Shown in pieces: positions 1 to 11,259 of a stretch of 64,000 nt of DNA. The notes under the pieces are model-generated. The model searched no databases. It had not been told where the DNA came from and saw nothing but the letters and a program-made list of their open reading frames with translations. The stretch lies in assembly GCA_020746875.1 (NCBI GenBank), contig JAGTJL010000007.1, positions 2,232,001 to 2,296,000 of the forward strand, written 5' to 3'. Positions within the stretch are counted from its first letter, which is position 1. Every line of letters begins with the position of its first letter. The DNA is from Rhexocercosporidium sp. MPI-PUGE-AT-0058 (taxonomy: Eukaryota; Ascomycota; Leotiomycetes; Helotiales). Both the position numbers and the translations under genes were made by a program.

Positions 1-2693
1 GCTTTCAATTCCTCGCCTATGCCCCTGGTATATTCCTCATTTTTGACCACAGAGTTTTCGAGATCCGATTTCAACGCCTCGATTGCTCCAAGTGTACTGC
101 TCAGATCCACATTCTTGATCTCAGAACGAAGCACATTCGTAGACGTCGAGATGCACGAAGTGAAGTCCGTCTTCATCTCCGCCACGTCATCGTGAGCGGC
201 TGTCATAATGCCCGTTTTCGCATCCAGAATCTCTTTCCCAAGAGCAGTCTGGATCACTCGCACTGTTGACAGCACATTTTCTTCAGAAGTCTTGAGCTGC
301 GAGTCAAGACCAAGGACGGCCGTATTGACTGTCGCAATGGCAGCTGTATTCTCAGCAGCCAGATCTTTAACGGACTTGAGCGTCTCATCAGCTTGCATTT
401 CTCGAATCGAAGTCTGCACGCTCAACAATGTCTGCGCCGTACTCTTCGTGATATCTCTCAGTCCTCCTAAGCCCTCCCCGTTCTCAAGAATCGACTTCAA
501 AACCTCCAGATCACGAATCGTACAAGAAGATTCAACATCTCCCGACTTGAGGAAATCAAGGATCTCAGTACTCTTCTCAGCGAGACTAGATACGGAGGTT
601 TTGAGATCCTCGTCGCGGCTCCGGGAGATATCGAGTAGATCCCTCACCGTTGCCACTTCGGTAGCTTGTTTGGCGATACAACTCTGCGCCCAAGATTCGA
701 TCTGAAGGAGGATTTCGTCGTCTTTGGTTGATTCCTGAAGGTCTTGAATCAAGATTTTGACTGCTGTTCCATTCTCGTTGATTACAAGTTGACTCGCTTC
801 GATTGCATCTCTCGTCGTCTTGAGTTCTTCCCTGACAGTAGCATTCTCTGTCTCGAGCAATGTCTTGCTGGAGCGGAGTTCGGTCATGATTTCTGATATT
901 GGTGAAAGGATGGTGGAGGTTTGCGATTCAGTGTCGGCTTTCATGGAGCGGAATCCGGTTTGGATCTTCCCGTCGAGACTGCTGACATGTGTTGCGATTG
1001 CTTCAATTGTTGATTGAGATGACGTTTCATGGGATGAGGAGATCTTTTTCTCGATGCTGGACTGGAGGTTTGACAGAGCTGAGGATAATGCATCTTTAGA
1101 ATGCGCGTTGGATACCGTTTTGTGGATGGTGCTAAGGGAATCGGTATGAGAGGATAATGCCGAGTCGACATTCGTCCGCATCTCAGAGAGTGTCGTCGTC
1201 AAATCATTCAACATCATCCGCTGTGGTTTTGACTCTTTGATTAAGCCTGTCAAAGAAGATTCCAGCCCCTCCAACTTCGTGCCATGCGAAGAAAGTGGCC
1301 TCAACTTCTCCTCCACACCCTCAACCACTTCCTTCAGGTCCCCCAGCCTCCCCATCACGAGCGCATCCGCGCCCTCCATTCTCGTGAGTACCGTCGTCGT
1401 ATCGCTTAACTTCCTCGCATGCGAAACGGCAAGATTGTCAAGACTCCTGACATGCAACCTGACAGCCTCAACATCCTCCCTCATCGCACTCGCATTCGTC
1501 TCCAGCGCCTCCGAAACCTCCTGAACTGTCTCATTCGTCGCCTCGGCTAACAAATGCACTTTCCCTACCGCAGTAGCAACACCATCCAACTTCGTCGTAT
1601 TCGCGCTCAGAAACTTCGAGCTCACGGAAGCCAAATTCCTCGCCGCCTCAGCCTCCTTCTTGAAATCTGCCATCGCCCTCTCAATCCCCTCCAACTTGGC
1701 ACTCTGCCCTATCAGCGGCGACGTATCTAACAACGCCACCTTATCCTGGATTCCCGCCAAACTCCTCCTAAACCCCTTCTCGGCGAACTCCGCCCTCGAA
1801 CTCACCTTCCCAACCGCACCCAACACATCATCCTCCTCGATCTTCGCCCTAACCCCCTCAATAACCTCCTTACACCCCCTAACGACCTTTCCCATCTCTT
1901 CACAAGCGCCCACAACCCTCCTCTGCAACGCATCGACTTTCTTGCCTAGTTCCCGCTGAACCTCCCAGATGGAATTGTTCAACGTCGTGTTCCTATCCTG
2001 CAATTCATTCGAGATCTCCCCGAATCTAATCGCGGATCTCAAGTCGGCATTCACGACACTCTCATCTAGATCGCTCGTTTTCCGATCGAGATCCTCAAGG
2101 CGGCTCTCAATCGCACTTACCCTGCTCTCAAACGTCTTCAGGAATTTCCCCTGTCCGGAAATAATCTCATTTAACTCCTCCCTATAATCCGGGATTCTCA
2201 ACTCATCAATCCTTCTCTCAAGCGTCTGATGCCCCGCTTTCAACCCCCCAAACTGATCCGCATAATCCGGGATTCGAATCTCATCAATTCGCGTACGAAG
2301 CTTCTCCTGCCCCGCCGTCAGAACCTCAAACTGATCCCCATAATCAGGGATATTCAATCCCGTCACATGACCTTCCACCCCCTTCAACAGCTCCGGCAAA
2401 TCCTCGACATGGCCCTGCAGCACCGACTCGAGATTCAAGCCCGTTGCTTTGATCTGATTTAATTTCTCTTGATGCCTCGTAAACGCCGGGTCGACCTGCG
2501 ACGCGACTGCGATCTTGAACGCCGTGCTCTCGAAGGCGGATAACACGGCGGCCTCGACGATCTTGCTGAGATCGCGGTCGGCGTCGGGGTTCCAGGGGAA
2601 GGCTGTTTGAGGTCTAGAGGCGTGCGGGATGCCGGAGTGTGAGGATTGTCGCTTTTCCTTCCACCAGTTTATGGGGGAGCCTTTCATTGACAT
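1..2693 (-). CDS. long coiled-coil protein, C-terminus off the window
   Basis: An uninterrupted minus-strand frame runs from ATG at 2693-2691 to the left edge with no stop, giving at least 897 codons with no intron needed. I chose this ATG because it is the first in the frame, with A at -3 (CCAAAATG). The first 70 residues are basic/polar and the rest is almost entirely heptad-like (L/I/V spaced with E, K, R, D, S), typical of a long coiled coil. Residues about 115-192 contain three 26-residue repeats, each beginning IPDY. No catalytic motif is visible. Such proteins are usually structural scaffolds (septal, cytoskeletal or spindle-pole), but nothing here identifies which one. The C-terminal part that might do so lies outside the window. 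Confidence 0.85.
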   Translation of the reverse strand, partial: MSMKGSPINWWKEKRQSSHSGIPHASRPQTAFPWNPDADRDLSKIVEAAVLSAFESTAFKIAVASQVDPAFTRHQEKLNQIKATGLNLESVLQGHVEDLPELLKGVEGHVTGLNIPDYGDQFEVLTAGQEKLRTRIDEIRIPDYADQFGGLKAGHQTLERRIDELRIPDYREELNEIISGQGKFLKTFESRVSAIESRLEDLDRKTSDLDESVVNADLRSAIRFGEISNELQDRNTTLNNSIWEVQRELGKKVDALQRRVVGACEEMGKVVRGCKEVIEGVRAKIEEDDVLGAVGKVSSRAEFAEKGFRRSLAGIQDKVALLDTSPLIGQSAKLEGIERAMADFKKEAEAARNLASVSSKFLSANTTKLDGVATAVGKVHLLAEATNETVQEVSEALETNASAMREDVEAVRLHVRSLDNLAVSHARKLSDTTTVLTRMEGADALVMGRLGDLKEVVEGVEEKLRPLSSHGTKLEGLESSLTGLIKESKPQRMMLNDLTTTLSEMRTNVDSALSSHTDSLSTIHKTVSNAHSKDALSSALSNLQSSIEKKISSSHETSSQSTIEAIATHVSSLDGKIQTGFRSMKADTESQTSTILSPISEIMTELRSSKTLLETENATVREELKTTRDAIEASQLVINENGTAVKILIQDLQESTKDDEILLQIESWAQSCIAKQATEVATVRDLLDISRSRDEDLKTSVSSLAEKSTEILDFLKSGDVESSCTIRDLEVLKSILENGEGLGGLRDITKSTAQTLLSVQTSIREMQADETLKSVKDLAAENTAAIATVNTAVLGLDSQLKTSEENVLSTVRVIQTALGKEILDAKTGIMTAAHDDVAEMKTDFTSCISTSTNVLRSEIKNVDLSSTLGAIEALKSDLENSVVKNEEYTRGIGEELK
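2119..2352 (-). repeat. three tandem 26-residue IPDY repeats
   Basis: Inside the coiled-coil gene, three consecutive 78-bp units begin with codons for I-P-D-Y at about 2351, 2273 and 2195 (reading leftward). Units 1 and 2 are closest (IPDYGDQFEVL / IPDYADQFGGL). Unit 3 has drifted (IPDYREELNEI). The proline at the start of each unit should break the helix every 26 residues. Confidence 0.8.
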
Positions 2694-4086
2694 TTTGGCG
2701 ATGGTTTTGAGGGCTTTGGGGTGGTTGTGAGTGTTTTATGTGAGGGGAAAGAAAGTTGTAAAGGGTGGGCAGATGCGCTGTAAAGCATGATCCCGTCCGT
2801 CGCGTCCGGACCAGTATAATCGAGCGTTGCGACTCGGTAGTAAAAGAAAGATTGAATATACAAATACAATTCAATCAATTAGTCAACAATCATAATGACT
2901 CGAGGTTAGAATTTTCGCGTCGTCGTTATACAGCTACTATGCTGAGTTATGTCGCGTGGATGTTGTTGTTGTTATGAAGAAGAAAGAAGAGAAATAAAAA
3001 TAAAATAAAGTGACACGCCAATAACACACCCACGCTATGATGAGTTGTTTCCACCGAGTCTCTCCCCCTGTCCCATCCCTGCAGTTCTTTCCCTGCCATC
3101 TCGGGTTCTTTTTTCACACCTCTAATGCCTCGAGTGGAGCCACCACCGAAGCCCAAGCCTGCCACGACTGCAAGCTGCCCCGTCCACAGCCTGACTACTG
3201 CTGGTTTCCAGCCTCCCCCGGCCAAACGGATCCCGAGCGGGGACAATGGACGCTACTGTACGGCGCTGGGTGGGCGGACAACTGGACTGGTTCATGCACC
3301 TTCGAGTGATGCATCACATCTGCTGCATTACTACATTCGACGGTGTGATAGACGGTGTGATGTGTGCAGAAGTCGTGGCCGGCGGTGGCTGGATTGATGA
3401 TGATTTGATTGAAAGGGTCTTTGATATGTGGGTATAATTTGTGAGGCTGTTTGGGAGGAGAGTGTCGGTGAAGGCTTTTTCGTCTGGGGTTGTCGCTAAA
3501 TTTATGGGGCAGCAGTACAATTACGGACGGAAGTACCTAGCGTAGTTCTAGTTTTGCAGCAAAAGGATCTCGCTTGAGATGTTGATAAACTAGTAAACCA
3601 AGGTAAACAGAGTTGGCAGTAACGTGTTCAAGCTGCTCAGTAGCTCTCCAAATACCATAGTTGTCGGTGTCAAACCTCATAAGGAATTCTCTTTCTGGCA
3701 AGGTCGCTAATAACCTCCTTGTCATACACAACGAAAGACACAAGATTTGGGGCCACGTGACATTATTATCATGTTGTTGGACATGCAATATCATTGTTAG
3801 TAATTAGAATACTGTAGGCTGCGGTGCATCTTGAGTAATTTACCAATAATATTTTGGTTCTACCTAGTAGAGCCATCATATGTCCCAGAGGTACGTAGCC
3901 TCGTCGGATTTAAAGAGGCTCTCAGCCTGTCAGGTGTGGTGGCTGCAGTAGCGTTCTGCGTTGTCCCCACGCAGATCAACTTCGCTCGATCTCAACCTCA
4001 TCCTCCAAAGACTCGAGTGCCAGCGCTGTAGGCTTGAAGTTGCTATTTCCATCTACCCGGTCCTCGTCAAACAACCCATCCTCGCC
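2694..4086. other. intergenic, no supported gene
   Basis: Short open frames here have no recognisable motif and overlap each other on both strands. 2949-3010 is a purine-rich stretch (GTT then GAA/AAAT runs). It probably contains the 5' region of the coiled-coil gene on its left and the upstream region of the first HET gene on its right. Confidence 0.5.
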
Positions 4087-6677
4087 ATGTCCGACCCAGA
4101 CCCGGACTCAATCACGGGCCGAGGCAACACGCAGGACTATACAACGCCCCATTCCTGCCAACACTGCTCCTCAATCACCCTCTCAAGCAAAGCACAGAAC
4201 ATCGCTGCTCAAGAAGAGTACGGTTTAGGACTCCATCCAACACTATCAGAATTATGGCATATTCCACCTACGACTGAGACCCACGACTTCGAAACGTGGC
4301 AGCTCGAAACTCTCGAAGAAATCAAAGGCTCGTCATTTCTTGAGATAAGCGCCGATGGAATGGAAAAAGCTCTACACGATGGATGCCCATCTATAAATTC
4401 GTAGCTGGTACGAAATTGCACTTAAATTACAGCAAGCTCGAGATGGAAGCGCCACTACGGTACTTGATTGGCGTTTTGGTAGATGATGATGGAACGGTGA
4501 CGATAAGAAAATTTTCTGGGTTTGATGAAGGCGATAATTGTTACAGGGTTAAAAACCTCGGGATCCGTTACCACCTTTTCATGGAAAGAGGTTCGTTCGT
4601 TAGTCTTGATTATTGACATTTTCTCTCTCGAAGATTTCGCCTTACAAAGAGACTTGGCTCTTGGAGCTACAGTACTAGTCAACTGATATCCGTCCATTAG
4701 CCGAATACTACCTAAATACTACTTCTCCCACTATATATTATAACAGCCACGGAGCTTTAAGCATTTATTCCTTTCAATTTTAGAGTATTAAGAGCAATTA
4801 TAAACTTTTGTAGGATTTTATTTTAGTTTAAAAAGCGAAGAATGTTGATAAGTAATTCGTCAAAGTATAACGCATCACTTTTGTGTCGCATTTTGCGAGT
4901 AAAGTCGCGTTTTGCGCGTACCCCTACCTTTGCCCCACTACTACTTACTTATATAATGCTTAAAACACGTCTTAGTCTATCAAATTATACCTTATGATCT
5001 AATTAGTAAGTTTATAGTAGGATTTTACTATAGATTACTTATAATAAGGTTAAACTGGCAAGCGTTCGAGGTGAGTTTTGGTGTAAAACCTCGCTTAGAC
5101 GGATATAGTTGACGGTGACTGTAGTAGCGGGACTAATGCTGGTGTACATTAGGAGCGGCTGCCCCAGTGAATCTGGTATTGGGTCTAAGTGTAGGCATAA
5201 ATAGCGATGAATCGTTCTTGCAAGTAAAGACCTGGCTAGAAACTTGTGTGTCCCAGCACTCAAATTGTGTAAATGTACCCCCATCAACCTCTAAACGTCC
5301 GGCTTGACTCCTGAAAATCTCCACGACAGGAGAAGGGAAGCAATTTATTCGCTTGGTCAAAGCAGATTCACAAAACTATACCGCATTGTCGTATTGTTGG
5401 AGAGGTGAACAGCAAATCCAAACTCTCAGACAAAACATCGCACAGCATTTTACAACGATAGATATGTATATTCTACCCACCACAATCCAAGACGCTATTA
5501 CAGTTACCCAAGCACTCAATATAGAATTTCTCTAGGTCGACGCCCTCTATATAATCCAAGTCGACGATGACGACAAAGCCAGAGAGATCAATCATATGGC
5601 GCACATCTACGAAGGAGCTCTACTAGTAATAGCCGCATCTTGGGCTAAGACCATCCATAATGGCTTTTTGCAAAATTTTCCACCCCACGGATATGAGGAC
5701 CCCGAGCAGGTGTTTCAGCTACGGTATCTTAATGATTTAGGTACCATCAGTGACACTGTCCTGGCGCCTGCACATCAGGAAGGTATTGACTACCTCTCTG
5801 AACGCGGCTGGGCTTTCCAGGAGCGGCTGTGTGCGAAACGTATACTTAAATATGCATCAACATGTGTCAGTTGGGCGTGCCACTCGGCGCTTGTCTGCGA
5901 TAGGAAATGTTATGAGTGTGCAAAGTGGGGCGAATCATTGGCAGGTGCTTGGAAAGATGAGCGGGATAGCTGGAAGAAGATGGTCATGGAGTACTCGGCG
6001 CGGAAATTGTCTGTTGCGCAGGATCGATTGAGAACTATTGCTGGGATTGCTGAAAGGAGGCATCAGTTGTTGATACGAGAAGGTGGCGATGTGTATCTTG
6101 CTGGACTGTGGAAGTCGAGTCTTCTGACAGAGATGTTGTGGTATGTACGTGGGGATCAAGAATTTATCAGACAGCCATTGACGTATCTTGCACCGAGCTG
6201 GTCTTGGGCTTCGGATTTGCAGCATATATCCTATTTGGGCTCCTGGAGTTACCATGTGCCGAGGGTGGAGATTATTGAGGCTGCAGTGGAATATGCGTCA
6301 AGTCTCGGCACATATGGTCTTGTTACCAGTGGATACGTCACTCTGCGTGGAAGCATCATACGAGGGCATTGGAACTAGATCATATTTCGGAAACCACTTA
6401 CTATTCACATGTCCTAAACGCCATTAGCGTGCTTAATGGAAATGTCCCTCTCGAAGTCTTCAGAGATGCAAAGGGAAAATGGTTCTGCTATTCGGAAGCT
6501 GTGTTCCTAATCATGCTTCTTTCTGACGAAGCGCTATTCGAGGCGATTGGTCTCTTATTACGGAAGCATCCGGATGGTAACTACTCCAGATGCGGAATGT
6601 TTCGGACCCAGCGGTTGGTAGGACAATCTGTTTCGCGTCTGCTTGAAGGACCTCGGGAAGAAATCACAATCGTATGA
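4087..6677 (+). pseudogene. HET-domain protein, copy A, broken
   Basis: HET-domain proteins mediate vegetative incompatibility and related cell-death responses. The start is ATG 4087, by alignment with copy B (both share the TTPHxCQHC block). The HET core is recognisable: TALSYCW at about 5383, PTTIQDAI, VDAL.IIQ, then the C-terminal GLLLRKH and EEITIV ending at 6677. Relative to copy B there is a one-base loss near 4386 (the original frame stops at 4402), TGA 5305-5307 where B has Arg, TAG 5533-5535 in place of the Trp before VDAL, and a further frame change near 6370. An intron acceptor at 5152 matches the phase of the intron in B. The region before it (4617-5152) is swollen with AT-rich sequence. 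It lies tail-to-tail with copy B. A functional product is very unlikely. Confidence 0.85.
4617..5152. other. AT-rich stretch inside HET copy A
   Basis: About 500 bp, particularly 4720-5050, is much richer in A/T than the flanking exons and has no open frame. At the equivalent position copy B has a 154-bp intron (9406-9559). It may be an enlarged intron, an insertion remnant, or RIP-altered sequence. No target-site duplication or terminal repeat was seen. Confidence 0.5.
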
Positions 6678-7893
6678 ATGCAAATGGCCTTGGGGACCAC
6701 CAGAGACTGCAAAGAACAGTAGTCAGACAACTGTATTTCATTCCACGTGGGGAGTCTCCAAAGGACACATGCGCATTTCGTTTGACGGCTATTGCTTTAT
6801 TTACTTTTGTCGTGTTTTCATATGGCCTCGCAGTTCCCACATTTCTAGTGGAAGATTCAGCGGGAATAGCAAGTACGATACTTCCGTCTAATATGGTGAT
6901 ATTAGAACTCCTTGATTAGCTTTCAGGTTTTTGTTAGTGCTTTTGTCACGTATTACTTGTGGGTGTCGTGATTGTAGACTTGAATCGCATTTCTCACTTG
7001 CTCAACTCATGGCCATCCACATCCCGCGTAAAATTCCTTGTCTCCATCGATGCGGGTTGAACCGTAGACTTGGCTACTGAACTAAACAAACGAGTGAGTC
7101 AGGGAATAGGAGATAGCAAAAAAGATAAGCATAGATTCTCAGACAGATCAATGCATTGAGTAGCGCTTGTTCATCGTTTCCTCCTCTCAAACCATACCAA
7201 CTTCTATCCATCGTCGCAAAGAGCACGTATCCCGCCCCAGCCTTCAACAAGCGTCATTATCTTAACTACCTGCTCTTCTCTCCCATTCAAAGTTGTGGTC
7301 TTTTCCTATCTCGGTTCCAATCAGGAGTCGGTGGCAGTACACAAGCTCAAGCTATATCTATCCTCGCCTTACTACGTACCGGAGCAGAGGAAATTTTGCT
7401 AATTCCTGCCAGCGAAAAGCTAGTCAACCCAGACGCCCGATCTTTCAGGAAGCTTGTAAAATATTGCCCTTGTATCAATTAGTGGCATCGCGAGTGAAAT
7501 ATGAAAAGTAATTTCTTGGTATCTCGATCCCTTTGCATTGATAATACCCCCAATATGATACTCTAAAATTAAAAAAGTGAAAACGAATCCCATCCACTGT
7601 CATCATTTCAAAACCATTGTTTCTTCCCATTCAAGCAAAAGTCCGCTTCAAATTGAGTGGCAGCTTCCAAAATGATACAAGAAGAACATAACAACGTTCT
7701 TGCAGAAAGGCTCGAATAGTGACCATTGAAACAAATCATTCCCGGAATCAGATGACTAGACAAAGGGAAATGAAAACCCGCAAAACATAGCAAGTCACAA
7801 AAGATCCCCATCCGCCGGAGCACCCCTCTGATTGCCATCCATTAGAGTCCGCATGATGTCTTCTTCTTCTTCTCCTTCCACATCCCCTCTCCT
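6678..7893. other. spacer between convergent HET pseudogenes
   Basis: This 1.2-kb stretch lies between the 3' ends of the two HET copies. Small open frames at 6674-6919 and 7156-7482 lack recognisable motifs and, for 7156, a proper ATG context. A TTC/TCT microsatellite (7858-7875) sits just beside the end of copy B. I see no gene. Confidence 0.5.
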
Positions 7894-10117
7894 TCATATG
7901 ATCGTGATCTCTTGTTGACTGCCTTTGAGTAGGTATTCGACTGTGTGATGTTGACCGTAATGCGGACTCCCAAATAATCCCAATCGCGAATATTGACATG
8001 GAGAGTGTTTTCGTAACACGAGACCAATGGCTTCCGTCTCCTCAGTATTCGAAAGCAGTACCAGAAGATGGACTTGAATAGAACCTGTATCGCCTCCAGA
8101 TAAAGTCATGTCGATTACGTCTTGGCAAGAATAAGACGTAAACACGACACCACAATCCTTATCCGTTGCCAGCCTAATTCCATCTTTTAGGAAGTAATCT
8201 TCCCCATTGGTTGTCCATTGAGCCTCTATAAGATAGCCACGAAGCTTGATGTATCCATCGGTAACGCAACCAAAGATCCTGTTCTTTGACGAATGATTTA
8301 CTTCAACTTCGATAATCTCGACTTGCGAGACGTCACAAGTTGTGTACATATATGCCACGCGTTGAAGATTCGATGCCCAGGACCAAGATGGTGCAGTGTA
8401 CGTCAGAGGACGCTGTTCTAAGGCTGCAGTGCGCCACAAAAGGCCCTGCGGAAGATCTGATCTCCAGATCCCGGCGAGATATGTGTCTGAACGATTTAAG
8501 TGTCTCGTAGCTACACCGGCTATTGCTGGAAGTCGATCTTGGATAATTGTAAGGGCCCTTCCCGAGTATTCACTCACAACATGAGACCAATCGTAACTCA
8601 ATTCCGTCGATATGGATCTTTGACTGCACTGATAGCAATTTCTGTCACAAAACATATGTTGAATGACAAACCCAGCTCAGACATGTCGAGCCAAAATCAA
8701 GGATCCGGCGTGAGCGTAAGCGTTCTTGATATGTCCAGCCTCTCTTTGATAAATGGTCAACTCTTTCGTCGGTATTGGTCGGGGCAAGGACTATTTGAGT
8801 TTTGTTGCCCTTATTATTGTTGTACATAACTTTGAACACTTTGTCTGGGTTCTTCAATCCGTATCTGGAGAGTCTTCCAAGGAAGCCGCTGTGCACTGTC
8901 TTGGCCCTGGACGCCATTATAGTGACTTCTGCACCCTGAAATATATCTGCCATAACCTCGATCTGCCGGTCTCTATCGCTGTCATCGTCCTGAATGATAC
9001 ACAGAGCATCGACCCACAGATGCTGAAGGCCAATTCTATTCGTTACTATAATCGCGTCCCTGATAGTTAATGGTAATGCTTGGAAATCGACACTGGCAGA
9101 ATAGGCATCGATATTCTCCTTAGTAGTTTGCACCTTTTGCTTTCCTCCCTAACAATATGACAAAGCTGCGTAGCGTTGTGGATCGGGCTTAACTGACGTC
9201 GTGCTTACAAGTCGAATATTCCAGTGCCCTTGCTGAAAATTAACATAGAGCAGCCTAGCAGGACGTATGCTGAATGCGAGCTGTTGTTTACAACATTCCG
9301 GATGTTTGACACATGCATTGAGCCAGTCTCTTGCTCGATCGAGCGATGCATCACTACCAATATCGATATTCGGAATTGGTTCAAGACCGGGAGGAAGGGG
9401 TTGACCTAGTTGTGCCAAGTCAGCGAAAGGTTACTAACACAAGTAATATATAAGAGATCCTAACTCAACATGTTAACGTAGAGATTTATATGGGAAGAGA
9501 CACAGGAAATATGAATTTTTTGAGACTACTTGTCGAATATCAGAACCTTTATAACATACCTTGTGCAGCAAGAACGCAAAGGCTCATGCGGCCATAGCAA
9601 AATATACTCGATAATTGATCTATGATTTCTTCGAAGTTCGAAAAGTGCTCTATAAATTCATTTCCACCAGACTGTTCTTCGAGCGTAAGCAGCTCATGAA
9701 ATACCCTGATTTTCACGAAGCTTCTTTCTATCAAAGCGCCAATTAGGAGGCGCCGGGATGGCATTAGTGAGAGTTTGTAAATTAGCCCTTGGCGTAAAGC
9801 ACTCGAAACCTGGCAGTAGAACGCGCATCCGTCTCTCTCAAAGCGGGACAGAGTTTCTACGCTTATTTCGTAGAATGTCGACCCTTTGATCGTCCGAAAA
9901 CCTGATCTAGCCATGGGTCATGTTCTTCGGCGGTCTTGAGGTTCCACAATTCGGCTAGGACAGGGTGTAGTAGAGGCCCATAGGCATCCTGTTCGGCTAT
10001 ATTATGCTCTCTACTCGTAAGGACGATTGATGCGCAATGTTGACATGTATGAGGTGTGGTGTATTCCGCCAGTTCGTCCGTATCTGGGTCTGTCACGGGG
10101 GTGGTGGTGGAGCTCAT
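7894..10117 (-). pseudogene. HET-domain protein, copy B, broken
   Basis: ATG is at 10117-10115, followed by the same TTPHTCQHC block as copy A. Exon 1 contains a frame change near 9890-9915. A conventional intron, 9559-9406 (donor GGTATGT, acceptor CAACTAG), joins LAAQ to GQPLPPG in phase. The HET core follows: YAALSYC, then TAG 9151-9149 exactly where the conserved Trp is expected, then LTIRDAI, LWVDALCIIQDD. An extra T in a T-run near 8650 shifts frame after CHSTYV, and the C-terminal part (CDRNC to QEITII) ends at 7894. Three independent lesions make this a pseudogene. Protein similarity to copy A is clear but modest, so this is an old duplication in inverted orientation. Confidence 0.85.
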
Positions 10118-11259
10118 CCTGAAGTTCGTTGTGATGCTTGTGGTCGGATAGAAGAAGGGTAATAGTTTGAGAGACCTGTCGAAGAGAACATGTGATGATG
10201 TAGCTAATTGTGAGATTGAAATGTTGAAAAGAAGTAGCGCAAGATGTTGAAGAGAAGGTGCGTTGGCAGTGCGCCGGGCTGGCAAGCCACAAAACCCAAC
10301 ATTACATTTCAGCCGCAGCGTGGCTGCTCTCACGGCGGCTAGATTATCTAGAAATTTCAACAAGAGAACTATTTCTGATCAAGGTGCTATCATACTTCAC
10401 CCCCTTCATATTACTCAAATTGATCTACACAGATATCAAGGTGTGGTATTTGTTTGTTGAGACAGCTTGGTCACGTGAGTCACCCCTTTCTCCATTCTCA
10501 TTGTCCAGATCCATCGTTCTCTTCTCAACCGGACATTCATTTCTCATCTCTGCAACGGTATTCTCAAATTGAAATGCAGAGGCAACCTTGGTTTGGCTCA
10601 ATGGATTGGGCGGCTCAAGATATTGCGGCACTCGGCCGTCATTCCTGTCAATAATAACAATTCTACTTAAATAGGCGAGCTCGAAAGGAGGGAGTGCATC
10701 CACGTGAGGATCCAATCACGGGAAAAGCGCCGAACACACCTCCAGTTAATTTTCCCAGCTCGACGTTACAAACTAATACAACCAATGACTCGAAACTCTA
10801 TTTCCTCCTCATATGCAAAGTAATAACCACAAGATAACACTCCATCCCATATCATCACGATCATACTGCAAGTACACAGTCAGCAATCCTGCGGAATTCT
10901 CCCAGGCCCAATGACGTACCTTCCGAGCTCCCCCCTGCGCTCCGGCGTAACCGAGCAGCGCTTCAAGGAAACGACGGCACGAGCAGACAGACTAACAGAC
11001 CAACATCAACATACAAAACCACTGTCTCCCCAAGACATTTTCTCTTTCTTCCTCATGCAAACAATCGAAGATAGACTCCCCTCTCCACTCCTCCTCCTGT
11101 GTGTGCGCCAATTGATTTGTGCAGGCTGTTGATTTGATACCCAGCCAAAGACACACGACTACAGCTACGTCAGAAAGCTTGTTTTCTCTAGCTCCGCTTG
11201 CTTGTTGATTGCGATAAGCTTCATTTTTGTCAATTGAGAGGAACCGAATAGCTGCAAAG
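10118..11259. other. intergenic, divergent upstream regions
   Basis: Upstream of HET copy B (leftward) and of the phosphate carrier (rightward). Overlapping short frames on both strands show no family motif. 11040-11260 is pyrimidine-rich, as expected for a fungal promoter and leader of the carrier gene. Confidence 0.5.

Noticed and set aside
208..2462. Long plus-strand open frames opposite the coiled-coil gene
   Set aside because: They are shadows of the continuous minus-strand frame, which has coiled-coil periodicity, a sound start and no stop.
2947..3246. 99-codon minus-strand frame with a hydrophobic, Asn-rich C-terminus
   Set aside because: It runs through a purine/AAAT repeat that creates the pseudo-hydrophobic tail. 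No motif or splice context was seen.
7156..7482. 108-codon plus-strand frame between the HET copies
   Set aside because: It begins at a non-ATG codon, overlaps another frame, and has no recognisable motif.
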